Source: Gemmatimonadaceae bacterium | GTDB lineage: Bacteria; Gemmatimonadota; Gemmatimonadetes; Gemmatimonadales; Gemmatimonadaceae | NCBI GenBank assembly: GCA_035633115.1 | Contig: DASQFN010000047.1 | Coordinates: 124,001 to 188,000, forward strand | Direction of reading: 5' to 3' | Length of the DNA: 64,000 bases | Shown here: positions 26,708 through 36,070 of the stretch, piece after piece | Numbering within the stretch: the stretch's first letter is position 1 | Layout of the letters: each line of letters opens with the position of its first letter | The notes under the pieces: model-generated | Databases searched by the model: none | Seen by the model: only the letters and a program-made list of their open reading frames with translations | Told to the model about the DNA's origin: nothing | Position numbers and translations under genes: made by a program

Positions 26708-27625
26708 ATGCTGCTCGTAGCGGGCGCCAGCGGGTTCCTTGGTCGCAATCTCACGCTCGAGGCACTTGCATCCGTGCGTCCGGTCGTTGGGGTCGTCCAC
26801 CATCATCCGGTCGACCACATCGCGCTCGAGAGTGTCAGCGCAGATCTGACCACCCCAACAGCAGCCAGGGCGCTTCTCAGAAGGCTCCGGCCGGCAACGG
26901 TTGTAAATTGCGCCGCCTTCGCCGACGTGGACGCATGCGAAGCCAATCCGGAGCGCGCGCGCCTGGTCAACGTCGAGCTTCCACGATCACTCGCCGTCAC
27001 CTGCGCTGAGCTTGGGGTCGGGCTCGTGCACATCTCGACCGATTCTGTCTTTGACGGCACATGCGGCGGCTACACGGAATCCGACAAGCCTGCGCCGGTC
27101 AATGTCTACGCCCGATCGAAGCTGGAGGGCGAACGCGCAGTCCAGGACGCCTTTCCCGAAGCGCTCATCATTCGCACGAACTTCATCGGCGCCTCGGGTC
27201 GCGGCGCGGGCCTGGCCGACTGGGTCAGCTCACGACTCGAAGCGGGTGAGCGGATAGGCGGCTTCGCCGACGTGATTTTCTCCCCACTACTCGCCAATGA
27301 GCTTGCGCGCGTCGTCCTTGCCGCGATTGATTGCGGGCTTCAGGGTCTTTATCACGCCTCTGCCGGAGACGCTTGCAGCAAGTATGAATTCGCATGCCGG
27401 CTCGCTGTCGCGCTTGGGGTCGACACTGGGCTCGTAAAAAGTGCGCGCCTTGCTGACGCAAAGCTGCCGGCGCCGCGCCCGCTGAATACCTCCATGTCGT
27501 CGGCGCGGCTCGAGGCGGCTCTTGGCCGGCAAATGCCGTCGGTCGACGCTGCGATATCGGGCTACGTCGCTCTGCGGTCCGCAGGCTTCGACAGCAGCCT
27601 TCACGAACGAGACCTGGTCAGCTAA
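26708..27625 (+). CDS. RmlD-like NAD(P)-dependent sugar reductase
   Basis: 305 residues. LLVAGASGFLGRNLTLEAL at 2-20, NCAAFADVDACEANP, HISTDSVFDG and YARSKLEGE with Tyr and Lys, then TNFIGASGRG. This is the dTDP-4-dehydrorhamnose reductase (RmlD) family of SDRs. RmlA, B and C are not in the window, so rhamnose synthesis is unlikely. Reduction of the PseB product, or a mannosaminuronate- or FlmB-like sugar, is more plausible. The stop overlaps the NeuB gene start (TAATG). Confidence 0.82.
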   Translation: MLLVAGASGFLGRNLTLEALASVRPVVGVVHHHPVDHIALESVSADLTTPTAARALLRRLRPATVVNCAAFADVDACEANPERARLVNVELPRSLAVTCAELGVGLVHISTDSVFDGTCGGYTESDKPAPVNVYARSKLEGERAVQDAFPEALIIRTNFIGASGRGAGLADWVSSRLEAGERIGGFADVIFSPLLANELARVVLAAIDCGLQGLYHASAGDACSKYEFACRLAVALGVDTGLVKSARLADAKLPAPRPLNTSMSSARLEAALGRQMPSVDAAISGYVALRSAGFDSSLHERDLVS

Positions 27626-28689
27626 TGCCAGCGCTGAGAATCGCGGAGCGCGTGGTCGGTGAAGACAACCCGACCTATTTCATCGCAGATATCGCCGCAA
27701 ACCACGATGGAGATGTCGAGAGGGCGATCGCTCTCATCCACCTCGCCGCCGAGGCAGGAGCCGACGCGGCCAAGTTCCAGCACTTTCGCGCCGAGTACAT
27801 CGTCAGCAAACAGGGCTTCGAGTCGGGCCCGAAGTTGTCGCACCAGAGCAAATGGAAGAAGTCCGTGTTCGAAGTTTATAAAAGTGCGTCGGTCCCCTGG
27901 GAATGGACGGGACGCCTCAAGTCTGCGTGCGACCAAGCCGGAATCCATTTCTTCTCGTCGCCCTACGACCTGGAAGCCGTGGACATGCTCGATTCATATG
28001 TACCGGCTTTCAAGATCGGATCGGGTGACATCACCTGGCCGGGCATACTCGAGCACATCGCGCGCAAGAACAAACCGGTCCTGCTCGCCACCGGTGCGTC
28101 GAAGCTCGGCGATGTCGAACGGGCGGTCGGGGCGATTCTCGGGCTGAATCCTCAGCTCCTGTTGATGCAGTGCAACACGAATTATACCGGAACTGCGGAG
28201 AACCTCGCCTTCGTCAATCTTCGTGTGCTCCGGCAATTCGCCTCGATGTATCCGGATCTGGTCCTGGGGTTGAGCGACCATACGCCCGGTCACGTAACCG
28301 TGCTCGGTGCCGTTACCCTGGGAGCACGAGCCATCGAGAAGCACTTCACCGACGATCGCAGCCGCGAAGGCCCCGATCATCCGTTCTCGATGGATCCCGC
28401 CGGCTGGCGCGAGATGGTGGATCGGACCCGCGACCTCGAGCGTGCGCTTGGCGACGGCGTCAAGAGAGTCGAGGCGAATGAGCAGGAGACCGTGGTCATC
28501 CAGCGGCGCTGCCTCAGGGCAACGCGTGACCTCCCAGCGGGGACTGTGCTTGAGGAGGGACATCTCGAAGCTCTGCGTCCCGCTCCTTCCGACGCTATCA
28601 TGCCTTTTAACCTGCACGAAGCTGTCGGACGCACTCTTGGTCGCGGACTGCCGCAGGGCGAGTATCTCAAGTGGACCGATCTCACCTGA
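27625..28689 (+). CDS. NeuB/PseI-type nonulosonic acid synthase (copy 1)
   Basis: 354 residues. TIM-barrel start FIADIAANHDGDVERAIALI, FQHFRAEYIVS, SPYDLEAVDML, KIGSGDITWP, LSDHTPGHV and AIEKHFTDD, the two His of the NeuB metal site. An SAF (antifreeze-like) domain follows from ~285 (RCLRATRDLPAGTVL). It condenses phosphoenolpyruvate with a hexosamine to give a nine-carbon acid. With PseB and an aminotransferase this points to a pseudaminic- or legionaminic-like sugar, but PseG and PseH were not found. Its stop is CTGA at the start of the next gene. Confidence 0.93.
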   Translation: MPALRIAERVVGEDNPTYFIADIAANHDGDVERAIALIHLAAEAGADAAKFQHFRAEYIVSKQGFESGPKLSHQSKWKKSVFEVYKSASVPWEWTGRLKSACDQAGIHFFSSPYDLEAVDMLDSYVPAFKIGSGDITWPGILEHIARKNKPVLLATGASKLGDVERAVGAILGLNPQLLLMQCNTNYTGTAENLAFVNLRVLRQFASMYPDLVLGLSDHTPGHVTVLGAVTLGARAIEKHFTDDRSREGPDHPFSMDPAGWREMVDRTRDLERALGDGVKRVEANEQETVVIQRRCLRATRDLPAGTVLEEGHLEALRPAPSDAIMPFNLHEAVGRTLGRGLPQGEYLKWTDLT

Positions 28690-29795
28690 AGGTCCTGTAC
28701 ATTTCGCGGGGCTACACTACCCACGATCACCGTTTTCTAAAGTCCTTTGTCGGTGCCGGATGGGCTCCCACTCATCTGCCTCTCCTCGAGGAAAAGCTGG
28801 ATGCGCGTCCGCTCCCCGAAGGTGTGCGGACAGCGACCTGGATGACCCACCGTGCCGAGCCGGGCGCGCAGGGGGCCTGGAGAAGCCGCCGAAACAGACT
28901 GATCGAGCTTCTTTCGGACGTGCGGCCGGATGTTGTCATCGGAGGTCCCGTACAATCCGGAGCGTTCCTCGCCGCTCTTGCCCGGGCAAGGCCGCTGGTG
29001 ACAGTCTCCTGGGGAACGGATCTTCTCGTGGACGCCAATGCGTCAGCGCGTTCCCGGTTCATCACTCGCTATACACTTGATAATTCCGCAGCAGTGTTCG
29101 GTGACTGTCGTGCGGTGCGTGATGCAGTGCACCGGCACTCTTCGCTCCCCGACGATCGTATTGTCACGTTCCCCTGGGGAATCGATCTCACACGCTTCAG
29201 CCCGCGCCCTCCTGCGCTGACGATCCGAACCGACCTTGGCTGGGCCGGGAATGAAGTCTTGATATCCACTCGCAGCTGGGAGCCGGTGTATGCCGTCGAC
29301 GTGCTCGTCCGTGCTTTTGCTCTGGTGCGGCAGCAGCGGCCGAGCGCGCGGCTCATCCTCCTCGGCGACGGCTCCCTCGAGCGCGAGGTTCGGCGGCTCA
29401 TTGGCGATCTCGGACTGCAGGACTTTGTCCATGCTCCCGGGCGGGTGCCGTACGACTCGTTACCCGACTATTTCCGGTCCGCCGACGCCTATGTCAGCGC
29501 TGCGGTCAGTGATGGCACGTCGATCTCGCTTCTCGAGGCAATGGCGTGTGGACTTCCGGTGGTGGTAAGTAATAGTTTTGGAAACCTGGAATGGGTTCGC
29601 GAGGGCGTGAACGGAGCATTGGCGCCTCCGGGCGATATCGAATCCCTCACCGCGGCAATGTTGCTGGTGATCTCGCACGAGTATGAGTCGGCTCGCATGC
29701 GTGAGGCGAATGTCGCGACTGCTCGCGACCATGCGAATTGGGATGCGAATTTTCCAGGCTTTGTGGGGCTCGTCGAGAGACTGGCCACCAGTTGA
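28686..29795 (+). CDS. Glycosyltransferase family 4, likely CTG start
   Basis: 369 residues from CTG 28686, overlapping the NeuB stop. This gives KVLYISRGYTTHDHRFL directly after the start, the normal N-terminus of the family. A GTG 15 nt earlier (28671) is the conventional alternative. TVSWGTDLLVD is the acceptor-side region, and the donor site is DGTSISLLEAMACGLPVV with NSFGNLEWV after it. A GT-B enzyme that likely adds a nonulosonate or other sugar to the lipid-linked glycan. Confidence 0.85.
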   Translation: MKVLYISRGYTTHDHRFLKSFVGAGWAPTHLPLLEEKLDARPLPEGVRTATWMTHRAEPGAQGAWRSRRNRLIELLSDVRPDVVIGGPVQSGAFLAALARARPLVTVSWGTDLLVDANASARSRFITRYTLDNSAAVFGDCRAVRDAVHRHSSLPDDRIVTFPWGIDLTRFSPRPPALTIRTDLGWAGNEVLISTRSWEPVYAVDVLVRAFALVRQQRPSARLILLGDGSLEREVRRLIGDLGLQDFVHAPGRVPYDSLPDYFRSADAYVSAAVSDGTSISLLEAMACGLPVVVSNSFGNLEWVREGVNGALAPPGDIESLTAAMLLVISHEYESARMREANVATARDHANWDANFPGFVGLVERLATS

Positions 29796-29935
29796 AGCCG
29801 TACCTGTCCCACCGATTACCTTGACCGCCCGACACCTATCTCACAGACAGACGTTAAGCGAAACGTGGAACGAATCGAATTCCATACAATTGCCGGTGCA
29901 GACACGAGCGCACTGGGCGCACGTCTGAGCCCTTT

Positions 29936-31681
29936 TTGCGGGCGGCGGAATTGAGGCGGTTTTCGGCTGGCCCCTTCGAGCGACTCCGGACGCTCTATCG
30001 GCGGCTGCCTCGCGGGCTGAGAGAGGTGATCTGGACAACGGTCGATCAGATGCCGTTGGGTGTCCAGCGGCTTCTCCCACATACCGACGAGCACCAGCGC
30101 TGGCAGATGCAGCAGCTGTATGAGCGGAACACCGCCCCTCGTCCGGCCGCCCCCACCGTGCTCTTCTGGATACCGGGGGGAATGCAGCACTTGCTGCATG
30201 TCGAAACGGCGATTGCCGCGGCACTCCGCCTGAGAGGCTATAACGTCCATGCGATCCTCTGCGATGCGCCGTATAGCGCCTGTGCTAAACGGGAGGTCAC
30301 GGACGGGATTCCATACGAGAACTGGCGACAGGTGTGTAAGAAGTGCATCGCCGCGAATCGAGGCGTGGTCGAGCTGATGGGTATACCGTACTCGTCGGTT
30401 GGAGATTTCGTCGCCCCCGAAACGAGGAAGGCTTTGTGGTGCCGCGCCGAGCAATGCACGGCGGGCAACCTTCTGGAGCTTACCCACAACGGGGTGGCGA
30501 TTGGGCACAACGTGGTGTCGTCCCTGGTGCGTTATCGACGGGGTTTCCCCATCGAGATTGATGAGCGGGTTGTCCGAGAGTACGCCTACAGCGCGCTGCT
30601 CTCAGCCGAGTCTGCCAGAGTCGCGATCGAAAGGTTCAAGCCGCAGCGCGTTTTCATGTCACACGGAGTGTATGTCGACTGGGGACCGGCGCTACACACT
30701 TCGCTGGCGCACCTTATTCCCGTCACGACGTGGAAGTCATCTTATCTCGCGGCCCGTTTCCTCTTTCACCATGTGGCCGATGGCAACGTCGACTTCTACC
30801 AGCTGAGTGATCGCGCCTGGCAGGAACGCGCTGCGGCTCCTCTTGCGGAAGAGGAGGAAAGCAGTCTCGATGCCTTTCTCTACAATCGGTATCACCACCC
30901 CGTCGGCTTCGATATGCAGATACTGCATCGATATACGGGCGAGACCGAGCGGCTACGCTCAAAGTATCGACTGGAGCGGGGAAAGCCTGTCTGGGGCATC
31001 ATGTCCCACATCAGCTGGGACAGTGTCGCTGACTATTCGCCGATGGCTTATCAGTCGTTCGATGAGTGGATGATCGACACAATCGAGCAGGTCTCGCAGA
31101 TCCCCGAGGTACAATGGCTGATTAAAGTCCATCCCTCGGAGACAGGGTACGATCGGGAGGTGGGGGTGCAGCGACTGATCGAGACACATTTCCCAACTCT
31201 TCCCTCGAACCTGAGGCTGATTCCGGCGGACGAAGCGCTGAGTCCACTGGAGTTCTTTGACCTTTTGGATGGTGGAGTAACGGTGTACGGGACTTCCGGA
31301 CTGGAGCTGGCACTCTCCGGCAAGCCGGTGATACTCGCGGGAGAAGCGCACTACGGCCGCAAGGGATTCACCCACGACGGATTCACGATCGACAGCTACA
31401 GAGAGATCCTCAGGCGGGCACGGTCCATCGGTCGCCCTACTGCGGAGCAGACCGCATTAGCCCGGCAATATGCCTATTCAATATTCATGCAGCGGCAGGT
31501 TCCACTCCCGGTCGTTCGCGATCCTCATTCGCTCTGGTGGAACCTCCAGCACGAGAAGCGTGAGCATTTGCTGCCCGGAGCTGATCCTTTCCTGGATTTC
31601 ATCTGCGAGCGGGTCATCGACGGAGAAGAGTTCATCATGGGGCGGGAGCTGGTCGAGCGGGCCGAATCCGACGAATGGTAG
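29936..31681 (+). CDS. Capsule-type (KpsS/LipB-like) glycosyltransferase-like protein, copy 1
   Basis: 581 residues from TTG 29936 (TTG 29951 also possible). Key segments are LFWIPGGMQHLLHVETAI near 75, FMSHGVYVDWGPALH at ~240, IMSHISWDSVADYSPMAY, WLIKVHPSE and YGTSGLELALSGKPVI, the last two being donor-site features of capsule polysaccharide transferases. Four Cys at ~106-136 (LCDAPYSAC, VCKKC) are conserved in the second copy at 62729, suggesting a metal site. About 140 bp separate it from the upstream GT4 gene; TACAAT at 29885-29890 could be a -10 box, but no good -35 goes with it. Confidence 0.8.
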   Translation: MRAAELRRFSAGPFERLRTLYRRLPRGLREVIWTTVDQMPLGVQRLLPHTDEHQRWQMQQLYERNTAPRPAAPTVLFWIPGGMQHLLHVETAIAAALRLRGYNVHAILCDAPYSACAKREVTDGIPYENWRQVCKKCIAANRGVVELMGIPYSSVGDFVAPETRKALWCRAEQCTAGNLLELTHNGVAIGHNVVSSLVRYRRGFPIEIDERVVREYAYSALLSAESARVAIERFKPQRVFMSHGVYVDWGPALHTSLAHLIPVTTWKSSYLAARFLFHHVADGNVDFYQLSDRAWQERAAAPLAEEEESSLDAFLYNRYHHPVGFDMQILHRYTGETERLRSKYRLERGKPVWGIMSHISWDSVADYSPMAYQSFDEWMIDTIEQVSQIPEVQWLIKVHPSETGYDREVGVQRLIETHFPTLPSNLRLIPADEALSPLEFFDLLDGGVTVYGTSGLELALSGKPVILAGEAHYGRKGFTHDGFTIDSYREILRRARSIGRPTAEQTALARQYAYSIFMQRQVPLPVVRDPHSLWWNLQHEKREHLLPGADPFLDFICERVIDGEEFIMGRELVERAESDEW

Positions 31682-31780
31682 CATAGATGTTTTAGAGCGG
31701 TACATCCGTGACGAGATCGCAGCAATGACTGCAATGCCTGTCCCTAGCTCGGTCTCTCGGCTTCGAGCGTGAAACCGGGG

Positions 31781-33061
31781 TCAGGCTTGCGTCGTGAACT
31801 TTGGCGGAATTCCGAGCATTTTGAGAATCGTCGTCGCTGCCACCTCGGCCCCTCTTCCCGGATTGTACAGCAGCGTCGCGGCCAGGTTGCGGCGGTCGTC
31901 GGAACCCGCCTTCGGCTGGGCGAGACAGGCACCCGTCGCAGCCGCAAGACCGGCAACGTCGTCCACGACAACGCCGGCGTGCCTGCCGGCGTTTGCCTTC
32001 GGGTCGTTCCTGACATAGTCCGGATCCGAGTTGTAGGCCGGATGCTTCAGGGTCTTCTCGAAGTACTCCGGACAATCCAGGTAGATCACCGGCTTGTCGA
32101 GAACCATGAATTCGAGAGCGACGCTGCTGAAATCGGTGACCAGGACGTCACTCGCCACGAGAAGCGGGTCCACCTGAAAGCTTGTGACGTGCTTGAACCG
32201 CGGATCGGCCTCGAACCGGCGGAATCGCTCAACCCAGTCTACTCCGCCCGCATACCATTCGAAGCTCGGATTCGAGCGCTCCGTGTAACTGATAGGGTGG
32301 AGCTTGACGACGACGTTGATGTCGCCGAGAGTCAGCAGCTGCTCGATGACCTGTTCTCCGAACGTTCGAAGTGAGCCTCCGGCGTCCCAGGCCGGTGCAT
32401 AGAGTGCGGTCTTTCGAGTGGGATCGAGGCCGAGTTGCTCGAGCACCTGACGCCGATCGTAGCGCCCCTGAAGCAGCGCGTCCGACTTGGGGTATCCAAC
32501 GTTTACGAGCCTGATCTGCCGAAGATCCATCGCGTGAAGCACGAACATGTGCTCGTACTGCTCGCGGTGGAGCGGGCCGGTAAGAAAATGAACGTTGTAA
32601 TTCCGGAGATGCTCTTTTGGGTACGACTCGAATTTTGTCGGCTGATTATGCGAGATGTTGATCCTGAGACTCGTCCGCGGTCCCTTCCCGTATACTGACG
32701 CCGAGAGGAAAACGTCCGCCAGCAGGAGTGCCGCGGCGAGGCCGGGATGAAAGCGACGTTCTGCGGGGACGTTGAAAACCGCCAACTGGTCTTCGTGAGC
32801 CGAGTGCTCGGTCGCGATGTACCACGAGATCGAGCGTCCGCTCCGGCGTTTGAGCTCCTCGACAACCGGCAGCAGAAACTGAATGAATCCGAGCTCCTCC
32901 ACGAACACGATGATGATCCTGGATCCCTTGAGCTTGTCACCGATCATCAATCGCGTGAGGCGCGCGACCTCGTTCAGATCCCTTCGCTTCGCCGGGGTGC
33001 CGAAAGCCAGAACCCATCTGGCCCTCCGGTAAATTCTCCGCGGTAGCTCCTTCAAGCCCAC
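31781..33061 (-). CDS. CDP-glycerol glycerophosphotransferase (TagF)-like protein
   Basis: 426 residues. N-terminal half has FLSASVYGKGPRTSLRINI then a Gly-rich patch. The C-terminal GT-B half has KTALYAPAWD, VVVKLHPISY, DVLVTDFSSVALEFMVLDKPVIYLD, which are the teichoic-acid polymerase signatures binding CDP-glycerol. It is the last gene of the phosphonate operon. Since TagF enzymes move a phospho-alcohol from a CDP or CMP donor, the natural inference is transfer of a CMP-activated phosphonate (or CDP-glycerol) onto the glycan. No glycerol-3-phosphate cytidylyltransferase is visible in the window. Confidence 0.85.
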   Translation of the reverse strand: MGLKELPRRIYRRARWVLAFGTPAKRRDLNEVARLTRLMIGDKLKGSRIIIVFVEELGFIQFLLPVVEELKRRSGRSISWYIATEHSAHEDQLAVFNVPAERRFHPGLAAALLLADVFLSASVYGKGPRTSLRINISHNQPTKFESYPKEHLRNYNVHFLTGPLHREQYEHMFVLHAMDLRQIRLVNVGYPKSDALLQGRYDRRQVLEQLGLDPTRKTALYAPAWDAGGSLRTFGEQVIEQLLTLGDINVVVKLHPISYTERSNPSFEWYAGGVDWVERFRRFEADPRFKHVTSFQVDPLLVASDVLVTDFSSVALEFMVLDKPVIYLDCPEYFEKTLKHPAYNSDPDYVRNDPKANAGRHAGVVVDDVAGLAAATGACLAQPKAGSDDRRNLAATLLYNPGRGAEVAATTILKMLGIPPKFTTQA

Positions 33062-33063
33062 GG

Positions 33064-34188
33064 TCAGTGCAGAGATCGGTTGAGTATTCCGAGCGCGTCA
33101 TCGGCGGTCACAGCGCGGATGTTGTTGTCCGCGCGCCCGGGAGTCAGCAGGCGATCCTTGAGCGCAGCGGCCGATTCGCGCGTAACGTATCGGCGTACGT
33201 ACGCCGGGACTTCCCAGCATGAAAACAACAATTCCAGCCGTCGCGCGGCGTCGTCAGTGCCGGCGGCGCCCAGCGTATCGCTGATCAGCTGCACCCTCTC
33301 TGGAGCCTGCTCGCCGTTGAAGCGGATGATCTCGGGCAAGGTGAAGCTGCAGGCGAGGCCGTGCGGCATTCCGAAGCGCGAGGTGAGCGGATAAGAGATC
33401 GAATGCGCGACCGCCGTGGCATTCGACGAGATCGCGAGCCCTCCAAGCAGGGCTGCTTCCTGCAGCGTGCGACGGCCGTCGATGTCCGTCAGGTTGTCGA
33501 GTAAGCGATCGAGCGTCGAGAAACTCTTCGTCAGGCCGGTGACTGCGAAGACATCGCTCACTGGCGAGGCGCGCCGATTCCAGATCGCTTCCATGCAGTG
33601 CGAAATCGTATCGAGCGCCGAAAAGAGTGTCAGCTCGCTCGGAGCGGTGAGCGTCAATTCCGGAACGAGCAGCGCCGCTTCGGGGAACAGTCGCGGGTGC
33701 GAGATGGAGTACTTGAATTCATTCGCTTCGTCCCACACGGTGCCCCACATCGTGACCTCACTACCCGTGCCTGCAGTGGTTGGAAAAGCAATCACGGGCA
33801 GTGGCGAAAAGTCTTCTGGAAAGGGCGTCCTTTCCCGCAAGTGACTGGATAGCCAGTTGCCATGGCTGCATCCGGGCGATGCGATGGCGGCTACGCCTTT
33901 CGCCGTATCAAGTGTGCTTCCTCCTCCCATGGCGATGAGCAAGTCGGGCGCGGAATCCAAAATGCTCTGCGCGGCAGCCGTGATCGATGCGATTGTCGGA
34001 TTGGACTTTACGACGGAAAAGATGCGGATGGTTCGGGGCGCGCAGGCGCGTTTCACGCCCTCGACTACACCACGCGTAACCATTCCCGGAGTCGTGATGA
34101 GAGTGGCACTTCGAGATCCGATTAAGCCAGGAAGCTCGGATAGATCAGCGCTTCCGAAATGGATTCGTACGGGATTGTAGAACATCAA
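33064..34188 (-). CDS. Iron-containing alcohol dehydrogenase, likely phosphonoacetaldehyde reductase
   Basis: 374 residues. NAD loop IAMGGGSTLDTAKG at ~84-97, TTAGTGSEVT at ~140, and the metal ligands in FSALDTISHCMEA and ATAVAHSISYPLTSRFGMPHG. This is the group III Fe-ADH fold. In phosphonate clusters such an enzyme reduces phosphonoacetaldehyde to 2-hydroxyethylphosphonate (PhpC type). Placed between phosphonopyruvate decarboxylase and a TagF-like transferase, that role is well supported by context, not by direct evidence. ATGA-like overlap with the upstream nucleotidyltransferase gene. Confidence 0.87.
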   Translation of the reverse strand: MMFYNPVRIHFGSADLSELPGLIGSRSATLITTPGMVTRGVVEGVKRACAPRTIRIFSVVKSNPTIASITAAAQSILDSAPDLLIAMGGGSTLDTAKGVAAIASPGCSHGNWLSSHLRERTPFPEDFSPLPVIAFPTTAGTGSEVTMWGTVWDEANEFKYSISHPRLFPEAALLVPELTLTAPSELTLFSALDTISHCMEAIWNRRASPVSDVFAVTGLTKSFSTLDRLLDNLTDIDGRRTLQEAALLGGLAISSNATAVAHSISYPLTSRFGMPHGLACSFTLPEIIRFNGEQAPERVQLISDTLGAAGTDDAARRLELLFSCWEVPAYVRRYVTRESAAALKDRLLTPGRADNNIRAVTADDALGILNRSLH

Positions 34189-34904
34189 ACGCGGACGAAT
34201 TCACTGCGGGCCGATTCCCAGTCTTCCAGAGTATCGATTTCCTTCCACGGCTCATCGCCGGACGGCAGGCAGCGAAGGTCTTCGCCGGCTGCAGCCATTG
34301 TCGTGAACGCCGCTGTGTCGTAATCGTTTAGACTTTCGTTCAGGAGGTGTCGCTCCAACGTTTTGAACAGCGAACACGGCCGGCGTATCACCGCGATTCC
34401 AATCCATTCGCCCTGCGCGTCTGCAGAGGGAATGCTCTTGCTCGACTCGACGAGTCTGCCGTTGTCGTCGATCCGGACCTTCATCGCCTCGTCATCCACC
34501 GGCCCGAAGGACGTCAGTAGATCGACCGAAGCCCACGACGAAACTCCATTCTTCAGGAAATCGCCGAGCAATCGTTCGCTGTAGATCAGGTCGCCATGAA
34601 GGTAGACAAAGGGAGCGTCTGCCACGAAATCCCTCGCCATCCAAAGCGAGCCCATGTTGTTGCAGTGACGGTAGAACGGATTCGGGATGCGGGTGATCTG
34701 AGTACCGAGGGCCTCCGCAATCATCGCGGCCCGATATCCGACGACGACGCCAACGTCGACGATACCGTTTTCCCGCAGCAGCCGAACAGATCGGGCGAGC
34801 AGCGTCTCACCGTCGATCGCCAGAAGCGATTTGGGGCAACTCAGGGTGAGCGGGTGTAGGCGTGTCGCTAGCCCGGCGGCGACGATAACGGCCTTTCGAA
34901 TCAA
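34185..34904 (-). CDS. Nucleotidyltransferase (LicC/RmlA-like), probable phosphonate cytidylyltransferase
   Basis: 239 residues from TTG 34904, overlapping the decarboxylase stop (TTGA). AVIVAAGLATRLHPLTLSCPKSLLAI at residues 5-30 is the nucleotide-binding loop, and FVYLHGDLIYSERLL holds the metal Asp. The compact length and NMGSLWMA resemble LicC-type choline-phosphate cytidylyltransferases. CTP activation of hydroxyethylphosphonate is the likely job, but the mutase already carries a fused nucleotidyltransferase domain, so one of the two may act on a different substrate. Confidence 0.85.
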   Translation of the reverse strand: MIRKAVIVAAGLATRLHPLTLSCPKSLLAIDGETLLARSVRLLRENGIVDVGVVVGYRAAMIAEALGTQITRIPNPFYRHCNNMGSLWMARDFVADAPFVYLHGDLIYSERLLGDFLKNGVSSWASVDLLTSFGPVDDEAMKVRIDDNGRLVESSKSIPSADAQGEWIGIAVIRRPCSLFKTLERHLLNESLNDYDTAAFTTMAAAGEDLRCLPSGDEPWKEIDTLEDWESARSEFVRV

Positions 34905-36070
34905 GGAGTCGCTGCCGCCGACGCCGAAGCGGCGACGAAACGCGAGAACCGTTGGCGAATCTCGGGAGGCCTGGTCCGCGGTCGCCCCAGGTTTGGCCGT
35001 GTACCACCCGAGATCTCCAGGTAGATGAAGCTGACCCTTCCGGAATCGAAGCCACGCTCGATCAGAGTCACCAGCTCGTCGGCGTTGTGCGCGTAAAACC
35101 CGTTGCCAAATCCTACCGACTCGGCGAAGCGAATGAAGTCCACATGGTCCGAGATCGTTTTCTGCCCGCCGGTCGAGTCATGGGCGTTGTTGTCGAGGAG
35201 CACGTGCGCGAGGTTGGGCGGCGCATAGGCGGCGACGACCGCAGCCGCACCCATTCGCATCAGGATCGAGCCGTCTCCGTCGATCACAACGATTCGGAGA
35301 TCTGGCCGTGCCAGGGCGAGACCGAGCCCCAGAGAGCTCACACAACCCATCGACCCGACCATGTAGAAGTTGTTCGGGACATCGCCAACTTCGTAAAGCT
35401 CTCGTCCAGTGTAGCCGGTCGTTGCGAGAAACACTGTTCGGTTGGAGGCCAGCGATGCGATGGACGAAAGCGCATCGAACCGCGTTGACAACTTCACGGG
35501 TCCCGACCGGAACGCGAACTCACCCTTTCTCTCCGGGAGCAGCCGCGCGCTCACGGGCTGTTTCTTAAGATCCTGGGGGGAAAAAGTGCCGGCCCTCACG
35601 ACAAAAAAGTATGGCTCCCCTGAGTCTATCACGCGATTGGCATGAGCGAGCTGTTGTTCGGCGGCACTCTCGTCCGTCGGCAGAAACGACCATTTGATTC
35701 GCATGAGGTCGAGGAAATCCGTGGTTATCCGACCCATCAGCTCGTGCTGCGGCTCGTCTGGCTTTCCGCTCGGCTCGCCTCTCAGGCTGACGATTCCCAG
35801 TATCGGAATCCGGAAGGTATAAATCAGGGAAGTGAGCGGCGAAGTCGCATTGGTCAGTCCGGAATTCTGGCAGAGAAAGACAGACTTCTTTCCGCCCAGC
35901 TGAGCGCCCGCGCAGATAGCGACTGCGTCCCCCTCGTTAGCTGCCATGATCAGCTCGCATTCGTTGACCGCGAAATTGATCAGATCCTTGAGATGGGAGC
36001 AGGGCACCCCGCTATAGACGGTGAACCCGTAGTCTTTCAACAGCCGCCCAAACCGACCGGTGTCGATCAC
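34901..36070 (-). CDS. Phosphonopyruvate decarboxylase
   Basis: 389 residues from GTG 36070, the start that overlaps the PEP mutase stop (GTGA). The frame is open upstream but only antisense-like. The N-terminal ThDP Pyr domain has [13 protein letters not shown] and [12 protein letters not shown] with the catalytic Glu. The PP domain has [13 protein letters not shown] and [12 protein letters not shown], the GDG-NN thiamine diphosphate motif. Phosphonopyruvate decarboxylase drives the unfavourable mutase reaction forward by making phosphonoacetaldehyde. Only sulfopyruvate decarboxylases look similar, and the neighbouring mutase settles it. Confidence 0.93.
   Translation of the reverse strand: MIDTGRFGRLLKDYGFTVYSGVPCSHLKDLINFAVNECELIMAANEGDAVAICAGAQLGGKKSVFLCQNSGLTNATSPLTSLIYTFRIPILGIVSLRGEPSGKPDEPQHELMGRITTDFLDLMRIKWSFLPTDESAAEQQLAHANRVIDSGEPYFFVVRAGTFSPQDLKKQPVSARLLPERKGEFAFRSGPVKLSTRFDALSSIASLASNRTVFLATTGYTGRELYEVGDVPNNFYMVGSMGCVSSLGLGLALARPDLRIVVIDGDGSILMRMGAAAVVAAYAPPNLAHVLLDNNAHDSTGGQKTISDHVDFIRFAESVGFGNGFYAHNADELVTLIERGFDSGRVSFIYLEISGGTRPNLGRPRTRPPEIRQRFSRFVAASASAAATP

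Noticed and set aside
33064-34188. Fermentation-type alcohol dehydrogenase
   Set aside because: The Fe-ADH fold alone would allow it, but coupling to PEP mutase and phosphonopyruvate decarboxylase makes phosphonoacetaldehyde reduction far more likely.
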